Shown piece by piece: positions 1 to 13,693 of a stretch of 23,056 nucleotides of DNA; position 1 is the stretch's first letter, and every line of letters starts with the position of its first letter. This stretch comes from Gaiellasilicea sp046594445. Its GTDB lineage: Bacteria; Actinomycetota; Thermoleophilia; Gaiellales; Gaiellaceae. The notes beneath the pieces are model-generated. The model was not told where the DNA came from. It was given only the letters and a program-made list of their open reading frames with translations, and did not search any database. A program made the position numbers and the translations under genes. The stretch is from assembly GCA_046594445.1 (NCBI GenBank), contig JBKJSM010000081.1:1-23056 (forward strand), given 5' to 3'.

Positions 1-324
1 CTGCTCCCGCTCGTGAAGCGGTTGAACGAGATCCGCCGCGCCGAGCCTGCGCTGCAGCGGTTCGAGAACGTCCGTTTTTTCGACACGCACGGCGAGCACG
101 TGCTCGCCTACGCGAAGGGGACCGAGATCGCCGTCGTCGTCAACCTCGATCCCACCGCGCCGCGAGAGGACGTCGTCGTCGTCCCGCCGGACGCCGGCCT
201 GCCGGAGGAGTTCCCTCTGGTCGACCTCCTCACGGGCGCCCGCTACCGCTGGCGGATCGGGCGCAACTACGTCGGCCTCGCCCCGGGCGGCTCGCATGTG
301 ATGAAGATCGGCGCCGATGTCTGA
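1..324 (+). CDS. glgE: GlgE maltosyltransferase, C-terminal end (partial)
   Basis: Only the last 107 residues are in the window; the frame is open from base 1. GlgE (alpha-1,4-glucan:maltose-1-phosphate maltosyltransferase, a GH13 enzyme) extends cytoplasmic alpha-1,4-glucan with maltose units from maltose 1-phosphate. The visible part has the family's C-terminal look: a helix NEIRRAEPALQRFENVRF, then the beta-sandwich segment with AVVVNLDP, VDLLTG and a closing NYVGLAPGGSHVMKI. The catalytic barrel lies upstream and cannot be checked. The stop codon overlaps the treS start by 8 nt, and maltokinase and glgB follow, which is the classic GlgE-pathway order. Another GH13 C-terminus is possible, but context makes GlgE the best call. 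Confidence 0.85.
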   Translation: MLPLVKRLNEIRRAEPALQRFENVRFFDTHGEHVLAYAKGTEIAVVVNLDPTAPREDVVVVPPDAGLPEEFPLVDLLTGARYRWRIGRNYVGLAPGGSHVMKIGADV

Positions 325-1984
325 GCCCGGCCACTGGTTCGAGTCCAATCCGCTCTGGTTCAAGACCGCGGTCTTCTACGAGATCCACACGCGGGCGTTC
401 TTCGACGGCAACGACGACGGCTCCGGCGACCTGCGTGGCCTGCAGCAGAAGCTCGACTACCTGCAGTGGCTCGGGATCGACTGCATCTGGCTGCTGCCGT
501 TCTATCCCTCGCCGCTCAAGGACGGCGGCTACGACATCGCCGACTTCTACGGGATCAACCCGGACTACGGCACCGTCGAGGACTTTCGCGCCTTCGTCGA
601 GGCCGCGCACGAGCGCGGGATGCGCGTGATCGTCGACCTCGTGATGAACCACACCTCGTCGGAGCACCCCTGGTTCCAGGAGTCGCGCTCCGACCCGACC
701 GGCCCCAAGGGCGACTGGTACGTCTGGTCGGACACGGACGAGCCGTACCGCGACGCCAGGATCATCTTCGTCGATACGGAGACCTCGAACTGGACGCTCG
801 ACCCGGTTCGCGGCCAGTACTACTGGCACCGTTTCTTCAGCCACCAGCCCGACCTCAACTACGAGAACCCCGAGGTGCAGGACGCAATGCTGGACGTGCT
901 GCGCTTCTGGCTCGACCTCGGGCTGGACGGGTTCCGGCTCGATGCCGTGCCGTACCTGTTCGAGGAGGAGGGAACGAACTGCGAGAACCTGCCGTTGACG
1001 CACGGGTACCTGAAGCGGGTCCGGGCCGAGGTGGACGCGAACTACGCCGACCGCATTCTGCTCGCCGAGGCGAACCAGTGGCCGGAGGACGTCGTCGAGT
1101 ACTTCGGGGATGGCGACGAGTGCCACATGGCCTTCCACTTCCCGGTGATGCCGCGCATGTTCATGGCGGTGCGGCGCGAGGAAGCATTGCCGATGATCGA
1201 GATCCTCGACCGCACACCGGCGATCCCGGAGAGCGCGCAGTGGGGCCTCTTCCTCCGCAACCACGACGAGCTGACGCTCGAGATGGTCACCGACGACGAG
1301 CGCGACTACATGTACGGCGAGTATGCGAAGGACCCGCGGATGAAGCTGAACGTCGGCATCCGGCGCCGGCTCGCGCCGCTCCTCGATGGCGGGCGCGACG
1401 AGATCGAGCTGATGCACGCAATCCTCTTCTCGCTCCCGGGTTCGCCCGTGCTCTATTACGGGGACGAGATCGCCATGGGCGACAACGTGTACCTCGGCGA
1501 CCGCGACGGCGTTCGGACGCCGATGCAGTGGACGGGCGACCGCAACGGCGGCTTCTCCCGCGCCGACTTCGCGCAGCTCTTCCTGCCGCCGCTGATGGAC
1601 CCCGTCTACGGCTTCCAGGCCGTGAACGTGGAGGCGCAGCTGCGCACGCCGACCTCGCTCCTGCGCTGGCTCCGTCGCTTCATCGAGTTGCGGAAGCAAC
1701 ACCCGGTCTTCGGCCTCGGGGAGTACAGCGTCCTGCGCCCGGACAACCTGAAGATCTTTGCTCACATCCGCTCCTTCTCGGAGGACATCGTCCTCTGCGT
1801 GCACAACCTCGCCCGCACGGCGCAGGCGGTCGAGCTCGACCTCTCCGCCTTCGCCGGCCGCGTCCCCGTCGAGCTGTTCGGCAACACCGAGTTCCCGCGG
1901 ATCGGGGAGCTGCCGTACCTGCTCACGCTCGGTCCGCGCGGCTTCTTCTGGTTCCAGCTCCAGGACCCGGCCGATGAGCGCTGA
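317..1984 (+). CDS. treS: Trehalose synthase (maltose alpha-D-glucosyltransferase)
   Basis: A 555-residue cytoplasmic GH13 enzyme that interconverts maltose and trehalose and feeds maltose to the next enzyme. The barrel starts with AVFYEIHTRAFFD (18-30). The GH13 regions follow: VDLVMNH at 106-112, GFRLDAV with nucleophile Asp209, LLAEANQW with acid/base Glu251, and FLRNHDE with Asp317. The motif PMQWTGDRNGGFS further on is typical of TreS rather than other amylase-family proteins. Length is normal for stand-alone TreS; in many actinobacteria it is fused to maltokinase, but here the kinase is separate and overlaps by 11 nt. The ATG at 317 lies inside the glgE stop region, indicating translational coupling. 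No signal peptide is present. Confidence 0.95.
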   Translation: MSEPGHWFESNPLWFKTAVFYEIHTRAFFDGNDDGSGDLRGLQQKLDYLQWLGIDCIWLLPFYPSPLKDGGYDIADFYGINPDYGTVEDFRAFVEAAHERGMRVIVDLVMNHTSSEHPWFQESRSDPTGPKGDWYVWSDTDEPYRDARIIFVDTETSNWTLDPVRGQYYWHRFFSHQPDLNYENPEVQDAMLDVLRFWLDLGLDGFRLDAVPYLFEEEGTNCENLPLTHGYLKRVRAEVDANYADRILLAEANQWPEDVVEYFGDGDECHMAFHFPVMPRMFMAVRREEALPMIEILDRTPAIPESAQWGLFLRNHDELTLEMVTDDERDYMYGEYAKDPRMKLNVGIRRRLAPLLDGGRDEIELMHAILFSLPGSPVLYYGDEIAMGDNVYLGDRDGVRTPMQWTGDRNGGFSRADFAQLFLPPLMDPVYGFQAVNVEAQLRTPTSLLRWLRRFIELRKQHPVFGLGEYSVLRPDNLKIFAHIRSFSEDIVLCVHNLARTAQAVELDLSAFAGRVPVELFGNTEFPRIGELPYLLTLGPRGFFWFQLQDPADER

Positions 1985-3376
1985 CGTCAAGACCCGCATC
2001 GAGCAGGGCGACCTGCACTTCCTGGACGGGCTCGTCCTGCTCGGGACGATCGCCTCGCAGCGGTGGTTCGGCGGCAAGTCGCGCGACGTGCTCGATGCCC
2101 GCGTGCTCGACGCGGGCGTCGCCCCCGGCGGCCCGCCGATCCTCGCCTTCGCGATCGTCGAGGTGCGCTACGGGCTCCAGAGCCACGACCTCTACCACCT
2201 GCCGCTCGGCTTCCGGCCCGTCTCGGACGGATGGACCGAGTCGGTGATCGCCGAGACGGACGGCTGGACGGTCTACGACGCGATCGTCGACCCGGAGCTC
2301 GCCCGCCGGATGATCGAGTTGATCCGGACGGACACCAGGCTCGACCTCGGAGACGCGGCGATCGTCTTCTGCGCCTCGGGCGACCTGCCGGCGGAGATCG
2401 AGTCGATACGGCCGATGGGCGCGGAGCAGTCGAACAGCTCCGTCGTGCTCGACGAGCGGCTCGCGCTCAAGCTCTATCGCCGGATCGAGCCGGGCCTGAA
2501 CCCGGAGCTCGAGATCCTGCGCTTCCTCACCAAGCGCGGCTTCGAGCACATCGCGGCGCTCGAAGGCTACGTCTCCTACGAGGGACGGCCGCTCGACGCG
2601 ACGCTCGCGATCGTGCAGCGGTTCATCCCCTCGCGGGGGGACGGCTGGAAGCTCGCGCTCGAGACGATCGGCTCCGAGCCCGACTGGCTCCCCGAGCATG
2701 CGCGCCGGCTCGGCGCTGTCACCGCGGCTGTGCACAACGCGCTCGCCTCCGATCCGAGCGACCCGCACTTCGCTCCCGAGGAGCCGAGCCAGGAGGCCCT
2801 CGCGCTGCTATCGGCGTCGATCGACGAGGAGATCGAGGTGGTCTTCGCGACGCTGCCCGACGTTGAGGCGGTCAAGCCGGTGCACGGCCGGGGCGACGCC
2901 GTCCGCGACCGGCTCCGCTCGCTCACGCACATCGGCCAGGTCGGGAAGGTGATCCGCCACCACGGCGACTACCACCTTGGCCAGGTGCTCTGGACGGATG
3001 AGGAGGACTGGCTCGTCCTCGACTTCGAAGGCGAGCCCGCTCGCCCCGTCGCCGAGCGCCGGCTGAAGCGCTCGCCGCTGCGCGACGTCGCCGGGATGCT
3101 CCGGTCGTTCGCGTACGCCGCCTCGGCGTCGGTGATCCAGCAGGGCGCCGAGCCTCCGAAGGACTGGGAGCAGCGGTGCCGCAGCGAGTTCCTCGCGGGC
3201 TACCTGGAGGAGGTCGACCCCGCCCTGCTGCCTCCCGGCCAGCAGGCGATCGAGAAGCTGCTGACGGTGTTCGAGCTGGAGAAGGCGGTCTACGAGCTGC
3301 GCTACGAGCTCGGCAATCGCCCCGACTGGGCCTCGATCCCCGTCGCCGGGATCCTCCGCATGCTCGAAGCGGACGA

Positions 3377-3380
<4 letters not shown>
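1974..3380 (+). CDS. mak: Maltokinase
   Basis: A 468-residue kinase that phosphorylates maltose to maltose 1-phosphate, the GlgE donor. The fold is aminoglycoside-phosphotransferase-like. An N-terminal cap has the family motif QRWFGGKSR (29-37). The ATP-binding lysine is probably Lys166 in LALKLYRR. The catalytic loop HHGDYHLGQ (329-337) includes Asp332, and the metal-binding DFEGEP starts at Asp350. The start is the ATG at 1974, which overlaps the treS stop by 11 nt; an earlier start in this frame would be buried inside treS. The stop overlaps the glgB start as ATGA. Position between treS and glgB fits the GlgE pathway exactly. The gene is also called pep2 in some genomes. Confidence 0.93.
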
Positions 3381-5236
<1,856 letters not shown>

Positions 5237-5246
5237 TGTGGCCCGG

Positions 5247-6236
5247 GTGGAGCGGGCGAACAGCATCGAGGTCGAGGGGCTCGTCCGCGAGTTCAAAAAG
5301 GGGCCACGCGCGGTCGACGGGATCGATCTGCGGGTCGAGCCGGCCGAGATCTACGGCTTCCTCGGCCCGAACGGCGCCGGCAAGTCGACGACCGTCCTGA
5401 TGCTGACGACGCTGCTGCCGCCGACTGCGGGCACGGCGCGCGTCGGGGGGTACGACGTCGTCAAGGAGGGGCCGAAGGTGCGCTCCGTTATCGGCGCGGC
5501 GCTCCAGGAGGCCGCGCTCGACCCGCTCCTGACAGGCCGTGACCACCTGCGCCTGCAGTCGATGCTGCAGGGGATCCCCCGGGGCGAGCGGAAGCCGCGC
5601 GCGACCGAGCTGCTCGAGCGCGTCGGGCTCGCCGAGGCGGCCGACCGCAAGGTCGGCGGCTACTCCGGCGGCATGAAACGCCGGCTCGACCTCGCGCTCG
5701 CGCTCGTGCACCGGCCGCGGCTGCTCTTCCTCGACGAGCCGACGACCGGGCTCGACCCGCAGAGCCGCACGGCGCTCTGGGACGAGGTCGCGCGGCTTGC
5801 GCGGGAGGACGGCGTCACGGTCTTCCTGACGACGCAGTACCTGGAGGAGGCGGACGTGCTCGCCAACCGGGTCGGGATCATCGACCACGGCCGGATCGTC
5901 GCGGAGGGAACACCCGAGGCGCTGAAGGCGGAGATCGGGCGGCCGACCGTCGAGGCCGAACCTGCGGACGACGCCGACCGCGGACGCATCGCCGAGGCGA
6001 TGGCGCGGTTCGGAGAATCGGTGGGTGGAGCGCACAAGGGCGTTGCCGTTCGGCTCCGCGAGGGCGTCACCGGGCTGGCCGACGTCGTTCGCGCGCTCGA
6101 CGCGGACGGGCTCGCCGTGCGGAACCTCACCCTGCACGCGCCCTCGCTCGACGACGTCTTCCTCGCCAAGACGGGACGCTCGCTCGAGGGGGCCGGCGAG
6201 TCGGAGGCGGACGCAGCCGAGCCGACCACCGCGTGA
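5247..6236 (+). CDS. ABC exporter ATP-binding protein (DrrA-like)
   Basis: A 329-residue nucleotide-binding subunit of an ABC-2 exporter; it powers the two permeases encoded next. Visible motifs are Walker A GPNGAGKST (40-48), a Q-loop glutamine near 87, signature YSGGM (139-143) and Walker B LLFLDEP (159-165). The switch position reads LTTQYLEEAD, with Gln197 where most ABC ATPases have histidine; this variant is common in the DrrA-type group. A C-terminal extension of about 100 residues follows the ATPase core, also as in DrrA. The start could be the GTG at 5238 or 5247; I chose 5247 because TAGTGT lies 7 nt before it. The stop overlaps the next gene by 4 nt. The substrate is unknown. Confidence 0.88.
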   Translation: MERANSIEVEGLVREFKKGPRAVDGIDLRVEPAEIYGFLGPNGAGKSTTVLMLTTLLPPTAGTARVGGYDVVKEGPKVRSVIGAALQEAALDPLLTGRDHLRLQSMLQGIPRGERKPRATELLERVGLAEAADRKVGGYSGGMKRRLDLALALVHRPRLLFLDEPTTGLDPQSRTALWDEVARLAREDGVTVFLTTQYLEEADVLANRVGIIDHGRIVAEGTPEALKAEIGRPTVEAEPADDADRGRIAEAMARFGESVGGAHKGVAVRLREGVTGLADVVRALDADGLAVRNLTLHAPSLDDVFLAKTGRSLEGAGESEADAAEPTTA

Positions 6237-7009
6237 GCGCGGTCGCGACGCAGGTCGGCGCGCTGGCGCTGCGCTCGATCACGCGGACGGCCCGCCAGCC
6301 GGCGAGCGCGATCCCGCCGATTCTCTTCCCGGTCAGCCTGATGCTCGTCAACGCGGCCGGCCTCGACGCGTCGACCAACCTGCCCGGGTTCCCGACCGAC
6401 TCCTTCCTCGCCTTCGCGCTGGCGGTGCCGTTCATCCAGGGCGCGCTCTTCTCGACGATGAACGCCGGCACCGATCTCGCGCGCGACATCCAGACCGGCT
6501 TCCTCAACCGGCTCTCGCTGACTTCGATGCGCGGCTCCGCGCTGCTCGCCGGGCAGCTCGCGGGGGCGGTCGTGCTCGGGCTCGTGCAGGCGGTGGTGTA
6601 CCTCGCGGTCGGCCTCGCCACCGGCGTCGAGTTCGCCTCGGGTCCGCTCGGGGTGCTCGTCCTGCTGGGCTTCTCGGCGCTCGTCTCGATCGGCTTCGGC
6701 GCGCTCGGCGCCTTCCTCGCACTCCGCACCGGCTCGGGCGAGGCGATCCAGGCGATCTTCCCGATGCTCTTCGTCTTCCTCTTTCTCTCCTCGATGAACG
6801 CGCCGCGCAACCTGATCGAGGTCGAGTGGTTCCGGGTCGTCGCGACAGTCAACCCGGTCTCGTACCTGATCGAGTGCGTCCGCAGCCTGATCATCACGGG
6901 CTGGGACGGACAGGCGCTTGCACTCGGCTTCGGAGCGGGGGTGGCGATCGCGATCGTCTCGACCCTGATGGCGGCGGGCGCGCTCAAGGAGAGGCTGGCT
7001 CGGACATGA
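6233..7009 (+). CDS. ABC-2 type exporter permease, first subunit
   Basis: A 258-residue integral membrane protein with about six hydrophobic segments and the general plan of ABC-2 permeases (DrrB-like). The cytoplasmic stretch DLARDIQTGFLNRLSLTSMRGSALL resembles the coupling region (ERE-F..LL-TP) of this family, and the later ATVNPVSYLIECVRSLI is the usual motif before the last helix. It begins with GTG inside the ATPase stop codon and ends in an ATGA overlap with the second permease, so the three proteins are almost certainly made together and form one transporter. Substrate cannot be read from the sequence. Confidence 0.87.
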   Translation: MSAVATQVGALALRSITRTARQPASAIPPILFPVSLMLVNAAGLDASTNLPGFPTDSFLAFALAVPFIQGALFSTMNAGTDLARDIQTGFLNRLSLTSMRGSALLAGQLAGAVVLGLVQAVVYLAVGLATGVEFASGPLGVLVLLGFSALVSIGFGALGAFLALRTGSGEAIQAIFPMLFVFLFLSSMNAPRNLIEVEWFRVVATVNPVSYLIECVRSLIITGWDGQALALGFGAGVAIAIVSTLMAAGALKERLART

Positions 7010-7773
7010 GAATGTGGACTGTTGCTCAGGGAGTCGCGTGGCGGACGCTGAAGCTCGTCTTCACGAATCCCTCGATCCTGATTCCGTCCCTGGTCTTCCC
7101 GCTGTTCTTCTTCATCGCGTTCGCGGGCGGTCTCTCCCAGGTGGCGAACGTCCCGGGCTTTGACTACGAGCCCGGCTACACCGCCTTCCAGTTCTGCTTC
7201 GTGCTGATCCAGTCCGCCGCGTTCGGCGGCGTTTTCACCGGCTTCGGAATCGCCCGCGACTTCGAGCGCGGGATCGCCCGGCGTCTGCTGCTCGCGGCGC
7301 CGAACCGGACGGGGATCGTGCTCGGCTACGCGCTCGCCGCGATGGTGCGGTGGCTGATGACAGCGACCCTGCTGACCGTCGTCGCGCTGATCGCGGGGAT
7401 GAACGTCTCCGGCGGCCCGATCGACATCTTCGGGCTCTACGCGCTCGCGCTGCTGATCAACGTCGCCGGGGTCCTCTGGGCCGCCGGCGTGGCGATGCGC
7501 CTGCGAACGATGCAGGCCGGTCCGCTGATGCAGATGCCCGTCTTCCTGATCCTCTTCTTCGCGCCCGTCTACGTGCCGCTCGACCTGCTGACCGGCTGGA
7601 TCGAAGCGGTCGCGACGCTGAACCCGGTCACCTACGTCTTCGAGGCCACCCGCAGCATGCTCGCCGGCGACGAGGTGCACGTGCTCTCGGCGTTCGGGAT
7701 CGCGGGCGGCCTCGTCGTGCTGTTCGGGATGTGGTCTCTGACCGGCCTGCGCAGGGCTGAGGCCGCAGGCTAG
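7006..7773 (+). CDS. ABC-2 type exporter permease, second subunit
   Basis: A 255-residue membrane protein, paralogous in layout to the preceding permease. A first helix (about residues 24-45) is followed by IARDFERGIARRLLLAAPNRTGIVLG, the cytoplasmic coupling helix of ABC-2 permeases. Further helices follow, then ATLNPVTYVFEATRSMLAG before the final one. The start is the ATG at 7006 in a 4-nt overlap with the upstream permease; a second ATG at 7012 is possible. With the ATPase it makes a likely heterodimeric exporter. The next gene, treZ, starts 34 nt downstream with its own promoter signal, so this is the end of the transporter unit. Confidence 0.87.
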   Translation: MRMWTVAQGVAWRTLKLVFTNPSILIPSLVFPLFFFIAFAGGLSQVANVPGFDYEPGYTAFQFCFVLIQSAAFGGVFTGFGIARDFERGIARRLLLAAPNRTGIVLGYALAAMVRWLMTATLLTVVALIAGMNVSGGPIDIFGLYALALLINVAGVLWAAGVAMRLRTMQAGPLMQMPVFLILFFAPVYVPLDLLTGWIEAVATLNPVTYVFEATRSMLAGDEVHVLSAFGIAGGLVVLFGMWSLTGLRRAEAAG

Positions 7774-7795
7774 GTTCGTCGCGCGCGTGCTCGGG

Positions 7796-7801
7796 TACCG
7801 T
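7796..7801 (+). promoter_or_regulatory. Leaderless-type -10 box before treZ
   Basis: TACCGT fits TANNNT and ends exactly 6 nt before the GTG at 7808. This supports both that start codon and a promoter for treZ-glgX-treY separate from the upstream operon. No -35 element is obvious. Confidence 0.45.
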
Positions 7802-7807
7802 CGCCGC

Positions 7808-9318
7808 GTGTCCATCGCGACGACAACGGAGCTCGGCGCGATTCCTCGCGGGTTCGGCCAGGCGCACTTCCGGGTCTGGGCCCCGCACGCGGGCTCCGTC
7901 GCCGTGCGCCTCGGGGACGATCATGAGCTGACCGACGCCGGCGACGGCCTCTGGGCCGGCGAGGTCGCGGCGAGCCCCGGCGAGGACTATCGCTTCGTGC
8001 TCGACGGCGGCGACGCGTGGCCCGATCCGGCTTCGCGCTGGCAGCCCGAGGGCGTCCGCGGCCCCTCTCGCATCCTCGACACGGGCGCATTCGAGATCGC
8101 GCCCGGACCCGGGCTCGCGCTGGAGGAGCTCGTGCTCTACGAGCTGCACGTCGGCACCTTCTCGTGGGAGGGGACGTTCGACGGCGTCATCCCTAGGCTC
8201 GCCGGCCTGCGCGAGCTCGGAATCACGGCGATCGAGCTGATGCCCGTCGCCACCTTCCCCGGCAACCGCGGCTGGGGCTACGACGGTCTCTACACCTTTG
8301 CGCCGCACGCGGCCTACGGCGACCCGGCCGGCCTCGCGCGGCTCGTTGACGCGGCCCACCGCGAGGGTCTCGCCGTCGTGCTCGACGTCGTCTACAACCA
8401 CCTCGGCCCGGGCAACGAAGCGCTGACCGCGTTCGGCCCCTACTTCACCGACCGTCTCGGGCAGACGCCGTGGGGAGACGCTCTCGACTTCTCGCAGACC
8501 GGCGTGCGCGAGTGGGCGATCCAGAACGCCGAGCTCTGGGTGCGCGACTACCGGATCGACGGCCTGCGGCTCGACGCCGTCCACGCCGTCCAGGACGAGC
8601 CGCCGCGGCACGTGCTCCTCGAGCTGGCCGAGCGCGTGCGCGAGGTCGACGAAACCGCGCTCGTGATCAGCGAGATGGGGCCGCCGGACTTCCGCCCCCT
8701 GCGCGAGTGGGGCCACGACGCGATGTGGCTCGACAGCCTCCACCACGCCCTGCACGTAGCGCTCACGGGAGAGCGGGACGGCTACTACGCGGAGTTCGAC
8801 GGCTCGATGGCGTCGATCGCCGCCGAGCTCGAGCGGCCCGAGGCGGCGCGGATCGTCGCCGCGGCGCAAAACCACGATCAGGTCGGCAACCGGGCGGTCG
8901 GCGACCGCTTGCCCGACGGGAAGCGCCGCCTTGCTGCGGCCGTCGTCCTCTTCAGTCCGTTCACACCGCTCCTCTTCCAGGGCGAGGAGTACGGCGAGAC
9001 GGCGCCGTTCCAGTACTTCACCGACCACATCGACCCGTTCATCGCTGCCGACGCGACCCGCAAAGGGCGGCTCCGCGAGTTCCAGCACTTCGCCGGCTTC
9101 CAGGGGGTAGTGCCGGATCCGGAGGACAAGAAGGCGTTCGAGCGCTCGAAGCTGGCTCCGCGCGAACCGGAGCCCCTCTACCGCGAGCTGCTGCGGCTGC
9201 GCCGCCAGCTGCCGCGGGAGCTGGAGGTCGAGGCCGACGAAGACGCGCGCGTGCTGACCCTCCGCCGCGGCGGGGTCACGCTCCGCGCCGACTTCGCGAA
9301 CGAAACCGTCGAGCTGTC

Positions 9319-9322
<4 letters not shown>
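7808..9322 (+). CDS. treZ: Malto-oligosyltrehalose trehalohydrolase
   Basis: A 504-residue GH13 enzyme that releases free trehalose from malto-oligosyltrehalose made by TreY. The order is an N-terminal CBM48-like domain (HFRVWAPHAGSVAVRL), then the barrel with LVLYELHVGTFS, GWGYDGLYTFAPHAAYG (typical TreZ), DVVYNHLGPG, GLRLDAVHA with nucleophile Asp256, VISEMG with the likely acid/base Glu289, and QNHDQVGNR with Asp357. The family more often has an acidic/Asn run after the acid/base Glu; here it reads MGPPDF. A GTG at 7787 would add seven residues; I prefer 7808 because of the -10 box 6 nt upstream. The stop overlaps the glgX GTG as GTGA. Confidence 0.92.
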
Positions 9323-11435
<2,113 letters not shown>

Positions 11436-11436
<1 letters not shown>

Positions 11437-13340
11437 TGCCCACCCTCCGAGCCACCTATCGGCTCCAGCTCGGGCCGGACCTGGGCTTTCGTGAGGCGCG
11501 CGAGCTCGTTCCCTATCTGCGCGACCTGGGCGTCTCGCACCTCTATCTCTCACCCTCGCTGCAGGCCCGGTCGGGCTCGACGCACGGGTACGACGTCGTC
11601 GACCCGACGCGCATCTCCGAGGATCTCGGCGGCGAGGACGAGTTGCGCGCGCTCTGTGCGGATGCACGCGAGGCCGGGCTCGGCATCGTGCTCGACATCG
11701 TCCCGAACCACATGGCGACGAGCGAAGAGGAGAATCCGTTCTGGCGCGACCCACTCCGGCGCGCGAAGTTCTTCGACCTCGACTGGCGCACCGGCCTCCA
11801 CCGGCGCTTCTTCGACGTCGGCGGGCTCGCCGGCGTGCGGGTGGAAGACCCTGAGGTTTGGGAGGTGACGCACGCGAAGGTCGTCGAGCTCGTCCGGGGA
11901 GGGCTACTCGACGGGCTCCGGATCGACCATCCGGACGGGCTCGCGAATCCCCGCAGGTACCTCGAGCGGCTGCGCGAAGCCGGCGTCGACCGCGTATGGG
12001 TGGAGAAGATCCTCGAGCCGGGCGAGCAATTGCGCGCCGACTGGCCGGTCGAGGGGACGACCGGCTACGAGTTCCTGAACGACGTGACGGCGCTCTTCGT
12101 CGATCCGGCCGGCGAGGCTCCCTTGACGCGTCTGTACGAGGAGCTGACCGGAGAGCGCCGCCCGTTCCGCGAGGTGGCCGAGGAGGCGAAGCTCGAGCAG
12201 GCGCGGACGACCTTCGCCGAGGAGGCTGCGCAGCTGGCGGCGAAGTTGCCCTTCGACGCGGACGTCGAGCGGGCGCTCGCGTCGTTCGACGTCTACCGAA
12301 CCTACGTGGAGCCGGACACCGGCCTCGTGGCAAGCGAGGACAGCGCCGCGGTCGCGTCCGCGGGCCTCCCGGATGAGCTCGCCGAGATTCTCCTGCTCGA
12401 CGAGCGCGGCCACGACGCCTTCGTCGTGCGCTTTCAGCAGACGACTCCACCGGTGCACGCCAAGGGCGTCGAAGACACGGCGTTCTATCGCTGGCACCGG
12501 CTCGTTGCGCTGAACGAGGTGGGCGGCGATCCGGGCCGGTTCTCCCTCTCGGTCGCCGACTTCCACGCCTCGAACCTCGCGCGTCCACCCGGCGGTCTGC
12601 TCGCGACGACGACGCACGACACGAAGCGCACCGGCGACGTGCGGGCGCGGCTCGCTGCGATCGCCTCGGACCCCGCCGAGTGGGAGTCGATCGTCCGGGC
12701 GAGGATCGGCGGCTGGCGCGACCCGAACGAGGCCTATCTGATCCTCCAGACCGTTGTCGGCGCCTGGCCGCTCGACGCCGAGCGGCTCGAGCTGTACCTG
12801 GAGAAAGCCTTGCGCGAGGCCAAGGTGCACACGACCTGGATCGACCAGGACCACGAGTGGGAGGCGGGGGCGACGCGCTTCGCCGTCGACCTGCTCGCCG
12901 ACGACGAGCTCTCGGACTACGCGCGCCAGCTCGCGGAACGCGGCGAGCGCTTCTCGCTCGGGATGACGCTGCTGAAGCTGACGTGCCCGGGCGTGCCCGA
13001 CCTTTACCAGGGGGACGAGCTGCCATTCCACGCGCTCGTCGACCCGGACAACCGCCGTCCCGTGGATTGGGAGCTGCGCCGGCGGCTGCTTGCTTCGGGT
13101 GAGGCGCCCAAGCTCGACCTGATCCGGCGCACGCTCGCGTTGCGCGAGCGCCGGCCGGCGGCATTTGGCGGCAGCTACGACCCGATCGAGGCCGGCGGGG
13201 ACATCTGCGCGTTCACGCGAGGCGGCGAAGTGCTCGTCGCGGTCGCGGTTCGCGGCGATCTCTCCAGCTTCCAGGCCCCACCCGGCGCGTGGAGCGATGT
13301 GCTCGGCACCGGCGCGATCCTCTTGGCCGAGCGGGCGTAG
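11436..13340 (+). CDS. treY: Maltooligosyl trehalose synthase
   Basis: A 634-residue GH13 enzyme that converts the reducing-end maltose linkage of maltodextrin into a trehalose unit. The N-terminus ATYRLQLGPDLGF and the segment GSTHGYDVVDPTRIS are hallmarks of TreY. Active-site regions are LDIVPNHMA, GLRIDHPDGL with nucleophile Asp164, WVEKIL with acid/base Glu190, and TTTHDTKRTGD with His394/Asp395. GVEDTAFYR is a further family motif. It is shorter than many TreY proteins (commonly 700 residues or more), mainly between the catalytic Glu and the THDTKR motif. The GTG start shares one base with the glgX stop, so it is translationally coupled. It is the last recognisable gene of the operon. 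Confidence 0.95.
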
Positions 13341-13390
13341 TCCGGACCGGACACCTTGCGCGCGCACCCGTTGCGCGGCACCGTTCGCTC

Positions 13391-13522
13391 GTGAGCGAAT
13401 CGTTGATCGAGCGCGACGAGGTGGTCGCGCTACTGTTCAACGTGAGCGACATCGTCGCGAGCCTCGCTCGCATCGAGGACCTTCTGCGGGAGGACGAGGG
13501 TGAAGAAGAAGCGGATGAGTGA
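13391..13522 (+). CDS. Small acidic protein, 43 residues, unknown
   Basis: This short frame begins with GTG and encodes a 43-residue, strongly acidic peptide (it ends REDEGEEEADE) that is probably helical in its middle (VVALLFNVSDIVASLARIEDLL, hydrophobic every 3-4 residues). CACCGT lies exactly 6 nt upstream of the GTG, a partial match to the TANNNT leaderless promoter. There is no Shine-Dalgarno sequence. The next small ORF starts within its last codons. I do not recognise the family. Tandem small ORFs with opposite charge could be a real pair, but neither is proven. Confidence 0.45.
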   Translation: MSESLIERDEVVALLFNVSDIVASLARIEDLLREDEGEEEADE

Positions 13523-13637
13523 GGAGGACAGGGCGGCCCGGGAGCGGATGCTCGCAAACGCCGAGCGCACACGGAAGCTGGCAGAGAAGGCGCAGGCCGA
13601 GCTCGACCGCCGCAAGCAGGAGCGCGCATCGGCCTGA
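13500..13637 (+). CDS. Small highly charged helical protein, 45 residues, unknown
   Basis: A 45-residue ORF starting at a GTG with a good Shine-Dalgarno-like GGGAGGA a few bases upstream. It overlaps the preceding small ORF by 23 nt in another frame. The peptide is Lys/Arg/Glu/Ala-rich with no proline or glycine (MKKKRMSEEDRAARERML at the start), so a single long helix or coiled coil is expected. No family is recognised. The clean ribosome site and composition make it more convincing than its length suggests. It lies just before the first copy of the repeated site, so it marks the right edge of the ordinary chromosome on this side. Confidence 0.5.
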   Translation: MKKKRMSEEDRAARERMLANAERTRKLAEKAQAELDRRKQERASA

Positions 13638-13655
13638 GCCGAGAGGACGCTCGAC

Positions 13656-13682
13656 TAAGCCAGCGTTCGGGAGTGCCCCTGA
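13656..13682 (+). repeat. Array site copy 1 (degenerate)
   Basis: Left-most copy. The 5' end is eroded (TAAGCCAGCGT) and the 3' half reads TCGGGAGTGCCCCTGA, with one base missing. It ends 11 nt before the stop codon of the HAD gene and probably marks the array's left boundary. Confidence 0.75.
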
Positions 13683-13693
13683 ATCGGCCGAAG

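Noticed and set aside
13341..13390. Terminator after treY
   Set aside because: Short GC repeats (TCCGGACCGGAC and two TTGCGCG copies) are direct repeats with no stable hairpin and no T-run.
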